Positions 51,647-61,892 of a stretch of 64,000 bases of DNA are shown one piece after another. The position numbers and the translations under genes were made by a program. Position 1 is the stretch's first letter, and every line of letters starts with the position of its first letter. Source of the stretch: Opitutia bacterium. GTDB lineage: Bacteria > Verrucomicrobiota > Verrucomicrobiia > Opitutales > Opitutaceae. The notes under the pieces were generated by a model. That model was not told the DNA's origin, did no database searches, and was given only the letters and a program-made list of their open reading frames with translations. The DNA lies in assembly GCA_947449835.1 (NCBI GenBank), contig CANFSZ010000004.1, forward strand, positions 33,885-97,884. Reading direction: 5' to 3'.

Positions 51647-53992
51647 TTAGAGGGTGATGCGGCGCGTGGTGGCGTTGCCCGCGGCGTCGTAAAGAGTGAC
51701 CTCTGCGGCGGTGGCACTGGCGGTGCGGGCGAGTGGGATTTCAACGGTGAAGGTTTCATCGCGACCGTCACGGATGCCATCGGCGGGCTGCTCGACGGTT
51801 TCATGGGTCCCGTTGTTGAGGACGATTTCAACGCCATCGAGCAACGAGAGCGCATCGCTGCCGTGGATCGTGAATTTAACACCCACGGTCGTGCGAGTTG
51901 CTGTGGCCTCAAGTATGGCAGGCGAGGTGTGATCGACCACGAGTTGATCTGTTTCGAAGGTGAGACTCAGGCGGTCGGCGCTCGCGCGAGGTGCGGTTTC
52001 GGTGGCGACCAACCGGCTGAAATAGATGCCGTCCGCGAGCCGGGCCGTGTCGAAAACGATGTAGGGCTCGCGGCTGGACACGGCGAGATCGGTCCAAGTG
52101 GATTCATTTTCGCGGCGAATTGAGAACGTCGCGGTGAGGTTATCGCCATCGGGATCGGCGAGCGTCCAGAGTGCGATTTGGCTGCCGGGCGAGGGGATAA
52201 TTTGACTGGCGAGGAAGGCGGCTTTGCTGCGTTTAGCGGCACCGGAGTCCTCGTCTTTCCCGCTAGAGTTTAAAATTTGGCTGATCGAAGTGGTTAAACT
52301 CGGGGTGGATTCGGCTGCGGGAACTAGGGCGAAGTTGGGGGCAAGAAAGCGAAACTCTTGGAGCGTGGGGCGGCGGTTCTGGGGCAGCAAGAAGAGTGCG
52401 GGTTTTTCGATTTCGAGAGTGGTGGCGTGGGCGGGTAATTTGAGGCGGAGTTTGGCGTAGCGGCCGCGCAAGGCCGCGCTACGCCAGGCGGGGTCGGCGG
52501 GGTCAGGCGCGCTGAGCGGCGTCCAGTCCGTCCAGCCCTCAATCTCGTCACTGCCGAAGCTGGTTTTGATTTCGAGGGTGAGTTCTGCGGGCGTGAGATT
52601 GCGCAAGCGATCAAAGCGAAACGCGCCGAGTAGCGCAGGCGTGCCGAGATCGAGACGACGGGTCTCGGCGGAACGTTCTGCAGTGGCGTTAAAATCAAGG
52701 ACGGCGAGGCCGGTAGCGTTGTTGCGGAGCAGCAGAAAGCGGCCGGAGGCACCGGGGAGCGGAGCGAGGGCGTTGAGTTGGCTAGAGGTGCTGCCGGCAA
52801 ACGTGAGCGGGAGGCGATTTTTTAAATCGTAGCCGAGGAGTTCGCCGAGTTCGCCGCCAGCGATGAGCAATGTGTCGCCCGTGCGCGCGAGTTGGTAGAA
52901 GGCGAGATTGCTGCGGGTGACGAGATTTTCGGGGAAGCCTTGGGCAGGAATGAAAACGAGGGTACTACGGCCGGAAAATTTTTCGACCGTCGGAGTAAAT
53001 GCTACGGGCGGCGGTGGGATCGTAGTGTCGGTTTTTTCTTTAGCTTTGGCCGGCGCGACGTTGATGCGGGCATCGCCGGCGGTGGAGGCGAAGACGAGCG
53101 TCGCGTATAGATCGCCGTTGGCTTGAGGCAGCAGGTCGGTGACTTCGGCATCGCGGTTTTCCTGGAGGATTAGAGGGCTCGCGAGTGCGGTAGGGGCGAG
53201 AGTGGCGGGGGCGGGGAAAACGTAGAGATTGCCTTTGGGTGAGGAGCCGACGGCGATGCGGCCATCAGCAAAGCGAGCGAGACGGCGGACGTTGCGGTCG
53301 CGGATTTCGCCGAAGAGCGTCAGGCCTCTGGCGGCGAGTTGCGCGGCATCGGAGATTTTGTCGGCAGTGATTCCGCTGGCGGCAAATGTGGTGGGGTTAA
53401 GTCGATAGATGCGGGCGGGATTGCCGGTGGCGACGAGCACGAACCCGGCGTCGGTGGGCGTGGCCGGAACGACGAGGAGGTCGAATATCGAGTCGACCGG
53501 GAGACCAAGGCGCGCGTAGATTTTTCCGTCGCGCACGAGCACCAGTCCGCCATGCGGCGAAGTGCCGGCGAGCAGATCGCCGTTGGCAAGACGGCGCAGG
53601 GCGAAGAGGTGGGGTTCGCCGATTTTGAGGAGCTCGCGCGAGGTGACGGTCTCCTGCGTGAGATCGAGCGTGGCTTCGATGATGCCGCCGTCGGGGCCGG
53701 TGCCAATCAGCCATTGGGTTTCGGAAAGGGGCGTGAAACACCAGAGCAGATCGGCGGAGACTGCGCCCTTGAGTTCGGTTAACACGGGGCCGGCAACGAG
53801 ACGTCCATCGGAGCGAGTGGCGAGCCCGTGGAGGTTGCGGCTGGGAAGGTCACGAAAGAAATCGAGATCGAATTTTTTGGACAGCGGTTCGGCGTGGGCC
53901 GAAGTGACGCTCGACGCGTTGAAGACGGTGAGCGCTAACGCGATGGCCAGAAGTCGGAGCGAAAATTGAAACAGCAGCGTTGGCGTGGACAT
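51647..53992 (-). CDS. Exported beta-propeller-like protein of unknown function (781 aa)
   Basis: A large exported protein (signal near residues 1-34, ending SAHAEP). The N-terminal half has repeated glycine-aspartate-rich blades such as PDGGIIEATLDL, ANGDLLAGTSPHGGLV and ADGRIAVGSSPKGNLYVF, consistent with a seven- or eight-bladed propeller. The C-terminal half (from about residue 480) reads like beta-sandwich modules (DPDGDNLTATFSIRRE, TVGVKFTIHGSDALS). It follows the S55-domain gene after 27 bases on the same strand, so the two may work together at the envelope. I cannot name a family more closely. Confidence 0.72.
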   Translation of the reverse strand: MSTPTLLFQFSLRLLAIALALTVFNASSVTSAHAEPLSKKFDLDFFRDLPSRNLHGLATRSDGRLVAGPVLTELKGAVSADLLWCFTPLSETQWLIGTGPDGGIIEATLDLTQETVTSRELLKIGEPHLFALRRLANGDLLAGTSPHGGLVLVRDGKIYARLGLPVDSIFDLLVVPATPTDAGFVLVATGNPARIYRLNPTTFAASGITADKISDAAQLAARGLTLFGEIRDRNVRRLARFADGRIAVGSSPKGNLYVFPAPATLAPTALASPLILQENRDAEVTDLLPQANGDLYATLVFASTAGDARINVAPAKAKEKTDTTIPPPPVAFTPTVEKFSGRSTLVFIPAQGFPENLVTRSNLAFYQLARTGDTLLIAGGELGELLGYDLKNRLPLTFAGSTSSQLNALAPLPGASGRFLLLRNNATGLAVLDFNATAERSAETRRLDLGTPALLGAFRFDRLRNLTPAELTLEIKTSFGSDEIEGWTDWTPLSAPDPADPAWRSAALRGRYAKLRLKLPAHATTLEIEKPALFLLPQNRRPTLQEFRFLAPNFALVPAAESTPSLTTSISQILNSSGKDEDSGAAKRSKAAFLASQIIPSPGSQIALWTLADPDGDNLTATFSIRRENESTWTDLAVSSREPYIVFDTARLADGIYFSRLVATETAPRASADRLSLTFETDQLVVDHTSPAILEATATRTTVGVKFTIHGSDALSLLDGVEIVLNNGTHETVEQPADGIRDGRDETFTVEIPLARTASATAAEVTLYDAAGNATTRRITL

Positions 53993-54019
53993 TTGTGGGG
54001 AAATTAAAATTCGGCGGAC

Positions 54020-55813
54020 TCAGTCTACGACGCGCAGCGGGCGGCGGATCATGACGTTGACCAATTTGCCGGGGAGGATGTGACGTTCGAAGAGCGGCAG
54101 CACGGCGTCGCGTTTTTGAAAACGAGCTTCGTCGGCGGCGCGCGCGATGCGCTCGATCGAGCCGGGAATTTCCGGAGTTGAAGCGGTTTCGTCGCTGAAG
54201 AGCGTGGATTTTTCGACGATCGCAAGACACAGGCCATCGCGTGGACGGTCGTCACGCATCGCCGCGAGGTAGGCATCGAAACTACGCAAGGTAGCCGCGG
54301 CGATCACGGCAGGGCGACCGGTGAGCTCGTCGAGTGCGGGGCCGGGGGCGAGAATGATTTCTAAGGTTTTGCCGGCCCAAGTGGGATCGATGGACAACGT
54401 GATGATATCGCGGTGGGCGTCGCCTTGAAAATCACGCCAAGCGAGGGCGGCGGTGATCGTCTCGCCGGCGAGCACGGTGGCGCGGGAGAGCTGGAAGAGA
54501 TCGATATTAACCGCGGGATGGGAGGTAAGAGCTTCGACGGTGAAGCGGATCGAGCTGGGGAAAATTTTCTCGTAGGGATTTTGCAGGTCTTGGGCGAGGC
54601 TGCGGACGAATTGGTTGAGACCTTGGGCGAAGGCCTGGGGGCCGGCATGGAGCGTACGAGCCGTGAGGGTTTGAGTCGGGGAAAAGGCGATGTTGCTAGT
54701 GATGCGGAAACCCTGCGCGAGCGCGCCGTCGTTTGAGCCGACGATCGCTTGCGTGAGTCCGGCCGCGATTAAGGCCGGCGTGAGTTGGGTGTGGCGGGCG
54801 ACTTGAAAACGGAGCGTGTGAGAAGCGGGACTCGTGGGTGAGACCGTCACTTCGACGGCGGTCATCGCGGGCCCGGGGCCAAGCGTACCCGAGACGGCGG
54901 AGAGACGATCTTGGGTGATCATACCGATTATCGCACCGGTGTTGGCGATTTTAACGGAGGTGAGATTCGACGGCAGGATCGTGACGATCTCGGCGGCGCA
55001 CAGCGGAAGTTCGACGTCGCCGAGGGCAAGCATCGGATGGCCGAAGGCCGTGATGCGTCGCCCATCGACACGAGAAACGGTGCCCGTGCCCGCGATCGTG
55101 ATGTCCCCGGTCGCCAAAGCGACGGCAATGGCAGAACCTGCGCGCAACGGTGCGGCTGGCGTGCTCGCGGTCGCGCCAGAGGCCGCGGCAAGAGTGCTGC
55201 CGCCGAGCGCGGTCGCGTTAAGACCAAAGGCGGCAAAATGGGGTGCGATGAGATCGACCACCGCCGGCGAAAGTCCGCTCAAAGTGAAGGCCGGTTGGAG
55301 CGGCGTGTAAGTCGAGTTAACCGAATTGTCGGCCGAAGCTGGATTGTGCGCAGTGACGGGGTTGACTCGTATTTTGGCGGGCGTGAGATCGGGTTTATCT
55401 CGTACTTCGGCGAGGTCGGCGGCTGGCGTGAAGCCGGCGTAGCGCACCGTTTCAAAGCGTTGAATTTGGTAGCTGAGCGCGCCAGCGAGTTTGCCGTCGA
55501 TATATAGCGGACTCCCGCTCATGCCGGCTACAGCGCCCATGTTTTGAACGCGAGGATCGGTGAGTTGGCAGAGAATGAGCGATTTGCCGGGACCAAGGGC
55601 GTTGCGAACCACGCCCGTCACTTCGACATCAAAGGGTTCAGGCTCGGTGCCGCGGAAGACGGTCCAGACCTGGCCGCGTTGGCCGAGACGGAGTTCGTCG
55701 AGGGACACTGTTGCGACAGCGGGCATAGCCGCGAAGGTCGAGACGGATAGAAACGCCAAAAAAACGAGCAACCAGCGTTGGCGCAGAATAAAATGCGGAA
55801 TACGAAGAAACAT
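54020..55813 (-). CDS. SpoIVB-type (S55) peptidase-domain protein, exported
   Basis: A 597-residue protein, started at ATG 55813 with signal peptide MFLRIPHFILRQRWLLVFLAFLS; the longer ORF overlaps hemL antisense-free but has no support. The serine motif GAVAGMSGSPLYIDGKLAG (Ser101) matches the S55 family of SpoIVB. A histidine motif ITAFGHPML (His259) lies downstream. In SpoIVB the histidine precedes the serine, so the order here is reversed, as if permuted. The remaining C-terminal region is a beta-rich domain of unknown kind. The start is one base after the hemL stop. Probably an envelope serine peptidase or a PDZ-like sensor; non-sporulating context. Confidence 0.75.
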   Translation of the reverse strand: MFLRIPHFILRQRWLLVFLAFLSVSTFAAMPAVATVSLDELRLGQRGQVWTVFRGTEPEPFDVEVTGVVRNALGPGKSLILCQLTDPRVQNMGAVAGMSGSPLYIDGKLAGALSYQIQRFETVRYAGFTPAADLAEVRDKPDLTPAKIRVNPVTAHNPASADNSVNSTYTPLQPAFTLSGLSPAVVDLIAPHFAAFGLNATALGGSTLAAASGATASTPAAPLRAGSAIAVALATGDITIAGTGTVSRVDGRRITAFGHPMLALGDVELPLCAAEIVTILPSNLTSVKIANTGAIIGMITQDRLSAVSGTLGPGPAMTAVEVTVSPTSPASHTLRFQVARHTQLTPALIAAGLTQAIVGSNDGALAQGFRITSNIAFSPTQTLTARTLHAGPQAFAQGLNQFVRSLAQDLQNPYEKIFPSSIRFTVEALTSHPAVNIDLFQLSRATVLAGETITAALAWRDFQGDAHRDIITLSIDPTWAGKTLEIILAPGPALDELTGRPAVIAAATLRSFDAYLAAMRDDRPRDGLCLAIVEKSTLFSDETASTPEIPGSIERIARAADEARFQKRDAVLPLFERHILPGKLVNVMIRRPLRVVD

Positions 55814-55814
55814 G

Positions 55815-57098
55815 TTATAGGCTACGCAGGGCCGCACTGATGACATCGCAGGCGCGGTCGATGGCGGCACCTTCATGAGCGGTGCTGAGGAAGTAAGCTT
55901 CGTAGGCGCTGGGCGGCAGATAAACGCCGCCGTCGAGACAAGCGCGGAAGAACCGACCAAAGAGCGCAGCGTCGGAGGTGAGCGCGCTGTCGTAATCGCG
56001 GATAGGGGTCGCAGTAAAAAACACGCTGAACATGGAGCCGCGTTGCGGGACTTGGACAGGAATACCTTTGGCTTTTGCGGCGGAGAGCACGGCTTCCCGG
56101 ACTTGCTGGCCGAGCGCATCGAGACGGGCGTAAGGATTCAATTCTTCCAAGAGCCGCAGGCTCGCGATGCCAGCGGAAAGAGCGAGAGGGTTGCCCGAAA
56201 GCGTGCCGGCTTGGTAAACGGGACCCAAGGGCGCGAGGTGATCCATGATGTCGGCGCGGCCGCCAAATGCGCCCACGGGCAAACCACCACCGATGATTTT
56301 GCCGAGGGTCGTGAGGTCGGGCGTGATGCCTTCGAGTTGTTGCACGCCGCCGAGAGCGAGGCGGAATCCCGTCATGACTTCGTCAAAGATGAGGAGCGCG
56401 CCGTGTTGAGTGCAGAGCTGGCGAACGGCGGCGAGATAGCCGGGGTCGGCGGGGATGAAGCCGACGTTGCCGATGTAGGGTTCGAGGATGACGCCGGCGA
56501 TTTGATCGGGATGGGCGGTAAACGCGGCGGCGAGCGCGGCGGCGTTGTTAAAAGGTAGAACGATGGTTTCGCGGGCAAAACTGGCGGGGATGCCGGCGCT
56601 ATCAGGGTGACCGTGCGTCAAGGCGCCGGAGCCGGCTTTGATGAGCAACGAATCCGAATGACCGTGGTAACAGCCGGAAAACTTGATGATTTTATCGCGT
56701 CGCGTGAATCCACGGGCGAGCCGCACAGCGGACATCGTGGCCTCGGTGCCGCTGCTGGTCATGCGGACTTTTTGAATCGAGGGCACGAGCCGCGTGATGA
56801 GCTCGGCCATTTCGACCTCGTAGGGATTGGGCGTGCCAAACGAGGTCCCGCTTTCGAGCGCGGTGGCGATGGCAGCTTTAATGCGCGGGTGATTGTGGCC
56901 GTGGATCGCAGGCCCCCAAGTGCAGACAAAGTCGATGAGTTCGCGGTCGTCGGCGGTGATGAGCGTCGCGCCCCGCGCGGCCTTCACGAAAAAGGGCGAA
57001 CCTCCAACCGAGCGGAAGGCGCGGACTGGCGAGTTGACGCCGCCGGGGATGAGTTGGAGCGCGCGGGCGAAAAGTTGATCAGATGTTTGGGACGACAT
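55815..57098 (-). CDS. hemL: Glutamate-1-semialdehyde 2,1-aminomutase
   Basis: HemL makes 5-aminolevulinate from glutamate 1-semialdehyde in the C5 route to haem, a cytoplasmic PLP enzyme. The 427-residue product has the opening [19 protein letters not shown], the PLP segments [27 protein letters not shown] and the lysine region [17 protein letters not shown] (Schiff-base lysine near residue 268). Length and motifs are standard. It lies 27 bases after nadE and directly before the S55 gene in one minus-strand operon. Confidence 0.97.
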   Translation of the reverse strand: MSSQTSDQLFARALQLIPGGVNSPVRAFRSVGGSPFFVKAARGATLITADDRELIDFVCTWGPAIHGHNHPRIKAAIATALESGTSFGTPNPYEVEMAELITRLVPSIQKVRMTSSGTEATMSAVRLARGFTRRDKIIKFSGCYHGHSDSLLIKAGSGALTHGHPDSAGIPASFARETIVLPFNNAAALAAAFTAHPDQIAGVILEPYIGNVGFIPADPGYLAAVRQLCTQHGALLIFDEVMTGFRLALGGVQQLEGITPDLTTLGKIIGGGLPVGAFGGRADIMDHLAPLGPVYQAGTLSGNPLALSAGIASLRLLEELNPYARLDALGQQVREAVLSAAKAKGIPVQVPQRGSMFSVFFTATPIRDYDSALTSDAALFGRFFRACLDGGVYLPPSAYEAYFLSTAHEGAAIDRACDVISAALRSL

Positions 57099-57125
57099 GA
57101 CGTGGCGCGGGCAGCAGGTGAACGC

Positions 57126-58766
57126 TTAGCTGACGTATTTCTGCACGATGGGGATGCGGCGGCCGACGCCGAAGGCGAGGGGCGTGATCTTGAGGCCGGG
57201 AGCGGACTGCTTGCGCTTGTATTCGTTGAGATCGACTTTGCGGGCGATGTCGTTGATCACAGTTTCCGCGAAACCGTGCGCGATGAGGTCGCGGCGGGAC
57301 AGGCCTTCTTCAACGTAGCCGCGCAAGATGGCGTCGAGTTGTTCGTAGGGCGGGAGGCTGTCTTGATCGACTTGGCCGGGCCGAAGTTCGGCGGAGGGCG
57401 GCTTCTCGATGGTGTTGACGGGGATGATCTCGCGGTCGCGGTTGATCCAGCGCGAGAGGGCGTAGACCTGCATCTTAAACACGTCGCTGATGACGGCGAG
57501 GCCGCCACACATGTCGCCGTAGAGCGTGCAGTAGCCGACGGCCATTTCACTTTTGTTGCCGGTCGTCAGAAGCAAGGCGCCAAATTTATTCGAGAGCGCC
57601 ATCATAAGGACGCCGCGGGTGCGGGCCTGGATGTTTTCCTCGGTCACGTCACGAGCGAGTCCCTTGAAGACGGGTTCCAAGGAGTGTTCGGTCGCGGCGA
57701 CGGCGTCGGCGATCGCGATAGTCTCGAAGCGGATGCCGAGGTTGTCGGCGAGGATGCGGGCGTCGTCGCGCGAGTGTTGCGAGGAAATTGAGGAGGGGAG
57801 CGAAACACCGATGACGTTTTGCGGGCCGAAAGCTTCTGCGGCGATCACGGCGACGAGCGCAGAGTCGATGCCGCCACTGAGCGCGATGAGCGCTTTTTTG
57901 AAACCGGATTTTTGCGCGTAATCCCGTAGCCCCAAGACGAGAGCTGCGTAAATATCAGCGAGTTCGGCTTGTTGAAAGCTGGGCGCGGGCACGGTACGAA
58001 TGTTGGTGTCAATGACGCGGATTTCTTCTGTGAACGCGGCTAGGCCCGCGGTGATGCTACCGTCGGATTGAGCCACGAGACTACGACCGTCGAAGATGAG
58101 TTCGTCGTTGCCGCCGACGGCGTTCACGTAGGCGACGGGGCAACCGAGGGCGCGGGCGGAGTCGGTGACAATTTTTGTGCGAACATCGCCTTTGCCGTGG
58201 TGCCAAGGACTGGCCGAGAGATTGACCATGAGGTCGCACTTCATCGCGGCGAGTTGGGCCACGGGATCGAGGCCGTGATAAAGGCGGCGCGTGCTGACCA
58301 TCGGGTGCGTCCAAATGTCTTCGCAGAGCGTGATGCCGATTTTTTTACCCTCATGAATTACGACGGTGGGCGCGGTGGCGGGCTCGAAGTAGCGATCTTC
58401 GTCAAAGACGTCATATGTCGGCAAGAGGCACTTGTGTGCGGTGGTGACGATGTGGCCGCGGTGGCAGAAGGCGGCAGAGTTGTAGAACGCGCGGCCTTGT
58501 CCGGAGGTATTGAGTGTGACGGTGCCGACGATGGCCGGTACGTCGCCGATGGCGGAGGCGATTTCAGCCATGGAATCCACGACGTCGGGCACGAAGCGCC
58601 GTTTCAAAAGCAAGTCGCGGGGCGGATAACCGCAGACGATGAGCTCGGGGAAAACGACGAGCTCAGCGCCTTGGGCGACGAGCGCGGCGTAAGCAGCGAG
58701 AATTTTACGGCGATTGCCGGCGAGGTCACCGACGGTCGGATTAAGCTGGGCGAGGCCGAGACGCAT
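57126..58766 (-). CDS. nadE: Glutamine-dependent NAD+ synthetase
   Basis: NadE amidates deamido-NAD in the last step of NAD synthesis. The 546-residue product, from ATG 58766 ([18 protein letters not shown]), has an N-terminal nitrilase-like glutaminase domain with the Glu-Lys-Cys triad in [24 protein letters not shown] and GITLCEDIW, and a C-terminal synthetase with the P-loop [12 protein letters not shown] near residue 295 and [18 protein letters not shown] 47-residue upstream extension in the ORF track is not part of the protein. It heads the nadE-hemL-S55-propeller operon. Confidence 0.95.
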   Translation of the reverse strand: MRLGLAQLNPTVGDLAGNRRKILAAYAALVAQGAELVVFPELIVCGYPPRDLLLKRRFVPDVVDSMAEIASAIGDVPAIVGTVTLNTSGQGRAFYNSAAFCHRGHIVTTAHKCLLPTYDVFDEDRYFEPATAPTVVIHEGKKIGITLCEDIWTHPMVSTRRLYHGLDPVAQLAAMKCDLMVNLSASPWHHGKGDVRTKIVTDSARALGCPVAYVNAVGGNDELIFDGRSLVAQSDGSITAGLAAFTEEIRVIDTNIRTVPAPSFQQAELADIYAALVLGLRDYAQKSGFKKALIALSGGIDSALVAVIAAEAFGPQNVIGVSLPSSISSQHSRDDARILADNLGIRFETIAIADAVAATEHSLEPVFKGLARDVTEENIQARTRGVLMMALSNKFGALLLTTGNKSEMAVGYCTLYGDMCGGLAVISDVFKMQVYALSRWINRDREIIPVNTIEKPPSAELRPGQVDQDSLPPYEQLDAILRGYVEEGLSRRDLIAHGFAETVINDIARKVDLNEYKRKQSAPGLKITPLAFGVGRRIPIVQKYVS

Positions 58767-58858
58767 GGAAGTTACGAGAGGAAAAGCCTGCGGAGCATTT
58801 GGCGAGGCGCAACTCGCAAGGCTTGCAGGTTTCGCGGAAGGCGCGCTTTGTTGCGGAC

Positions 58859-60169
58859 ATGCATGTGTTTCGATTTTTCCTCGTTTTCGCCGCTGTGGTC
58901 CTGGCAAATCACGTCTCCGCTCAAACGGAACCGCTTTCTCTGGCGCAGGCCTTGGGCGCAGTCGAAGGCGTTAACGTCACGGTGCTTTTAAGTCGCGAGT
59001 CTGCGGCTCAGGTCTTGGAGGCTTCGAATCAGCAGCGGGTCGGGCTCATGCCAATCGTGGGATTGAGCGGTAATCAAAAACGCACCGAAGCAGTTTCAGT
59101 TACGAGCAGCGGCGCTCTTACGCAGACTCCTGCGACCAACCGCTTCGACGGAAAGCTCACGGGCAACCTCGCGGTTTTGAATCCGCAGCAACTCTCGGCC
59201 TACAAAGCCTCGCGCGTCGGTATCGCGGTAGCGCAGGCTGATTATCAATCGACGTTGCAAACCGCACTGACTTCCGTGGCGCAGACGTTTTTCACGCATT
59301 TGCGAAATCTCCGGCGCATCGAAGTTTTAGACGCCAACACTGCGCGCGCCAAAGCCCTCGTGGATCTTGCGCTCAACCAATTGAGCGCCGGCGTGGCGAC
59401 GCAGATCGATGTGACCCGAGCGGAATCTCTCCTCGCGCAAGCCGAGCAAGCCCGTTTACAACAAGACACCGTCGTTTACCAAAGCGCGTTATTGTTGCAG
59501 CGTTTATTGGATTTAGATCCCGCGCGCCGTTTGGCTTTGGCCGATTTCGAGGTGCGGCGCGTTAACGCCGGCAACTTTGCCGACGGCTTCGAGCAGACGA
59601 CGTTTGCCAAACGCGCCGATTGGCTCCGCGCGCAAAAGGCCGTCGAACAGGCGAAAGTCGATGTTCAAACCGCCAAGTTCCAACGTCTCCCTGCGCTCGG
59701 TCTCAGCGGCGAATACGGCTACGCGGCTGCCGAGGTTCTAGACAATACCAACAAGCAAGCCTGGTTCGCCGGCGCGACGGTGACGGTTCCGATTTTCGAT
59801 GGTTTTAAAAGCGGCGCCGACCGGCGCGCCGCGCTTTCGCGGCAACGTGCCCAAGCCGTACGTTTGCATAATCTCGAGCTGCAAATCTCCGCTGAACTCC
59901 GACTCGCGCAACAAGACGCGAGCTCACGTTTCGCCCAAATCGCAGTTGCGGAAAAAAGTCTGCACCTCGCTGAGCAAGAATTGGAGCTCGCGCAAAAACG
60001 TTTCCAACAAGGCGTCGCCGATAATCGCGAAATCATCGAAGCGCAGAATCGTCTCGCGATCGCCAGCGACGGCCGCGTCGAAGCGGTTTACCAATATAAT
60101 CTCAGCCGCGTCGAACTCGCCCGCGCCAAGGGCGACGTGCGCGGCATCCTCGCGGAGCGCGTGGAATGA
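58859..60169 (+). CDS. TolC family outer-membrane efflux protein
   Basis: A 436-residue outer-membrane factor with a signal peptide from ATG 58859 ([21 protein letters not shown]). Two OEP-type repeats of long helices ([71 protein letters not shown]) alternate with beta segments ([15 protein letters not shown]). The family forms trimeric exit ducts for efflux or type I secretion. No inner-membrane pump or adaptor gene is in the window. It begins the tolC-maf-tonB-rluA-aroF run. Confidence 0.9.
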   Translation: MHVFRFFLVFAAVVLANHVSAQTEPLSLAQALGAVEGVNVTVLLSRESAAQVLEASNQQRVGLMPIVGLSGNQKRTEAVSVTSSGALTQTPATNRFDGKLTGNLAVLNPQQLSAYKASRVGIAVAQADYQSTLQTALTSVAQTFFTHLRNLRRIEVLDANTARAKALVDLALNQLSAGVATQIDVTRAESLLAQAEQARLQQDTVVYQSALLLQRLLDLDPARRLALADFEVRRVNAGNFADGFEQTTFAKRADWLRAQKAVEQAKVDVQTAKFQRLPALGLSGEYGYAAAEVLDNTNKQAWFAGATVTVPIFDGFKSGADRRAALSRQRAQAVRLHNLELQISAELRLAQQDASSRFAQIAVAEKSLHLAEQELELAQKRFQQGVADNREIIEAQNRLAIASDGRVEAVYQYNLSRVELARAKGDVRGILAERVE

Positions 60170-60747
60170 GCGCAGCGCCGATGTTGATCCTCGCTTCGGC
60201 TTCGCCGCGTCGGCGGGAGTTGCTCGCGCAACTCGGGGTGAGTTTTACCGTCGTGACGGCCGCGGTGACCGAGCACGAAGATCCCGCGACCGATCCGCGC
60301 ATCATGGTCGCGCACAATGCCGCGCTTAAAGCCGATTGGGTCGCGGCGCGGCATCCTGAGGCGCTCGTGCTTGGGGCCGATACGACGGTTTTTCTGGAAG
60401 GCGCGGCGTTGAATAAACCCGCCGACGCTGTCGAAGCGCGCTCGATGTTGCGGCGTTTGAGTGGTCGCACGCACACGGTGTTTACCGGTTTGGCGTTGCG
60501 GCGCGTCTGCGATGGACTGCGCATCGATGAAGGCGAGTCGAGCGAAGTGACGTTTAAGTCTTTCGGTGACGACGTGATCGAAGCCTATCTCGCCCGCGTG
60601 CATACACTTGATAAGGCCGGCGGCTACGGCATTCAAGATCAGGCCGACTTGATCGTGGAGCGTTACGCAGGGTCGTTGTCGAATATCATCGGACTGCCCT
60701 CAGAAACTACGAAACAAATTTTGACCCGGTGCGGTCTGCTGCGCTGA
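60166..60747 (+). CDS. maf: Maf family nucleotide pyrophosphatase
   Basis: A 193-residue Maf protein that hydrolyses noncanonical or pyrimidine nucleoside triphosphates and is linked to septum formation control. It shows the opening LILASASPRRRELLAQLG with the family SxSPRR motif, ALVLGADTTVFLEGAALNKP with the catalytic Asp, and the later KAGGYGIQDQADLIVERYAG. All are complete. Its ATG overlaps the TolC gene stop by four bases (ATGA). The DTTV/GGYGIQ signature suits the dTTP/UTP-type branch. Confidence 0.95.
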   Translation: MSAAPMLILASASPRRRELLAQLGVSFTVVTAAVTEHEDPATDPRIMVAHNAALKADWVAARHPEALVLGADTTVFLEGAALNKPADAVEARSMLRRLSGRTHTVFTGLALRRVCDGLRIDEGESSEVTFKSFGDDVIEAYLARVHTLDKAGGYGIQDQADLIVERYAGSLSNIIGLPSETTKQILTRCGLLR

Positions 60748-60779
60748 ATGATTCTCGTCCCTCCCGAAGCCCAGCGTCC

Positions 60780-61892
60780 ATGAGCATCCTTTTAAGCGAG
60801 CCGCCACCCTCCCGATCACGCCGGGCTTTGCCGCGGTTGTCGACGAACCCCGAGGTGCGCTCGATCCAAATCGGAGTCATCGGCACGCTCGTGTTGCACC
60901 TGCTGCTCTTTGTGGCTGCTCCATATTTGTTGAAAGTCGCACCAGAGTCCTTGGTGCCGCGCACGCCGCCGCCCCAGACCTTCAGCATCGAAATGGCGCC
61001 AGAGGAATTTGAAGCGCCGAAGCCGCCACCCAAGCCGCTGCCCTCGAAGTTCGTGGAGGCCAATCCTGACGCGCCGGATAATCCGCCCGATAAGACGAAT
61101 AATTTCAGTTTCATGAACCAGCAGGTCGCGCAGGAGAAGCCGACGCCCAATGGCAAGAACGACATGCCTGCGCTCGATGGGAAAAAAGACATTCAATCCA
61201 CGCAGATCGTCGACGGCCAACTCACCAAGCCGCAGGAATCGGTGCCGATGGCGCCACCGGTCGAAGTCGCCGCCAAAGACGCGCCGCAGGAAGCGCCGAA
61301 GCAGGAACAGAATCCGCTCTCGGGTTTTGAGAAGAAAGAAGGGGACAACGCCGATGCCTTTGGCAGCAACATCGCTAAATTTGTCGAGGGCGCCAAGGCA
61401 GTGCCCGAGCGCGTTGAAGGCATCAAGAATGCGCCTTTGCTTCAAGGCGCGCAGGCGAGCACGCCCAAGATCGATCGCCAGAAACCGCAGCCCCGTCCCG
61501 TGCTACAAAAGCAGCAGGTGCGTCCCGGCATTTTTTCGGATAATAAATTCGGCACGATGAACATCGGCCCAACCGCGGTCGATGCGCGATGGAGTAACTA
61601 CGGCGTTTATTTGCAGCGCATGATTGAGACGGTGCAGATCCAGTGGGATCGCATCTTGCTTTCTAGCTCACTGTATCCGCCCTCGGGTACGACTGTGACC
61701 GTGAGTTTCCGCATGGATTCCGACGGAAAGATCACGACGATTATCGACGTCAAAAATACCTCCAGCGACCAAGGCAAAGAAGCGTGCATCAGCGCGATTA
61801 CCGCGCGTTCGCCTTACGGAAAATGGTCCGACGACATGGTGGCGATGTTGGGCAACTCGCAGGACATGACGTTCACTTTTTATTATCAGTGA
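60780..61892 (+). CDS. TonB-like energy transducer with proline-rich linker
   Basis: A 370-residue protein from ATG 60780. One membrane helix near residues 32-54 (IQIGVIGTLVLHLLLFVAAPYLL) is followed by a proline/lysine-rich periplasmic linker (PRTPPPQTFSIEMAPEEFEAPKPPPK) and a folded C-terminal domain of about 110 residues (RMIETVQIQWDRIL, TVTVSFRMDSDGKITTI, ACISAITARSPYGKW). Layout fits TonB or TolA, which transmit proton-motive force to outer-membrane receptors or the Tol system. No exbB or exbD lies nearby. It could energise receptors such as the one at 19381. The rluA gene starts inside its stop. Confidence 0.75.
   Translation: MSILLSEPPPSRSRRALPRLSTNPEVRSIQIGVIGTLVLHLLLFVAAPYLLKVAPESLVPRTPPPQTFSIEMAPEEFEAPKPPPKPLPSKFVEANPDAPDNPPDKTNNFSFMNQQVAQEKPTPNGKNDMPALDGKKDIQSTQIVDGQLTKPQESVPMAPPVEVAAKDAPQEAPKQEQNPLSGFEKKEGDNADAFGSNIAKFVEGAKAVPERVEGIKNAPLLQGAQASTPKIDRQKPQPRPVLQKQQVRPGIFSDNKFGTMNIGPTAVDARWSNYGVYLQRMIETVQIQWDRILLSSSLYPPSGTTVTVSFRMDSDGKITTIIDVKNTSSDQGKEACISAITARSPYGKWSDDMVAMLGNSQDMTFTFYYQ

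Noticed and set aside
55814-56119. N-terminal extension of the S55-domain ORF
   Set aside because: It lies inside hemL in another frame and precedes a proper signal peptide that starts at 55813.
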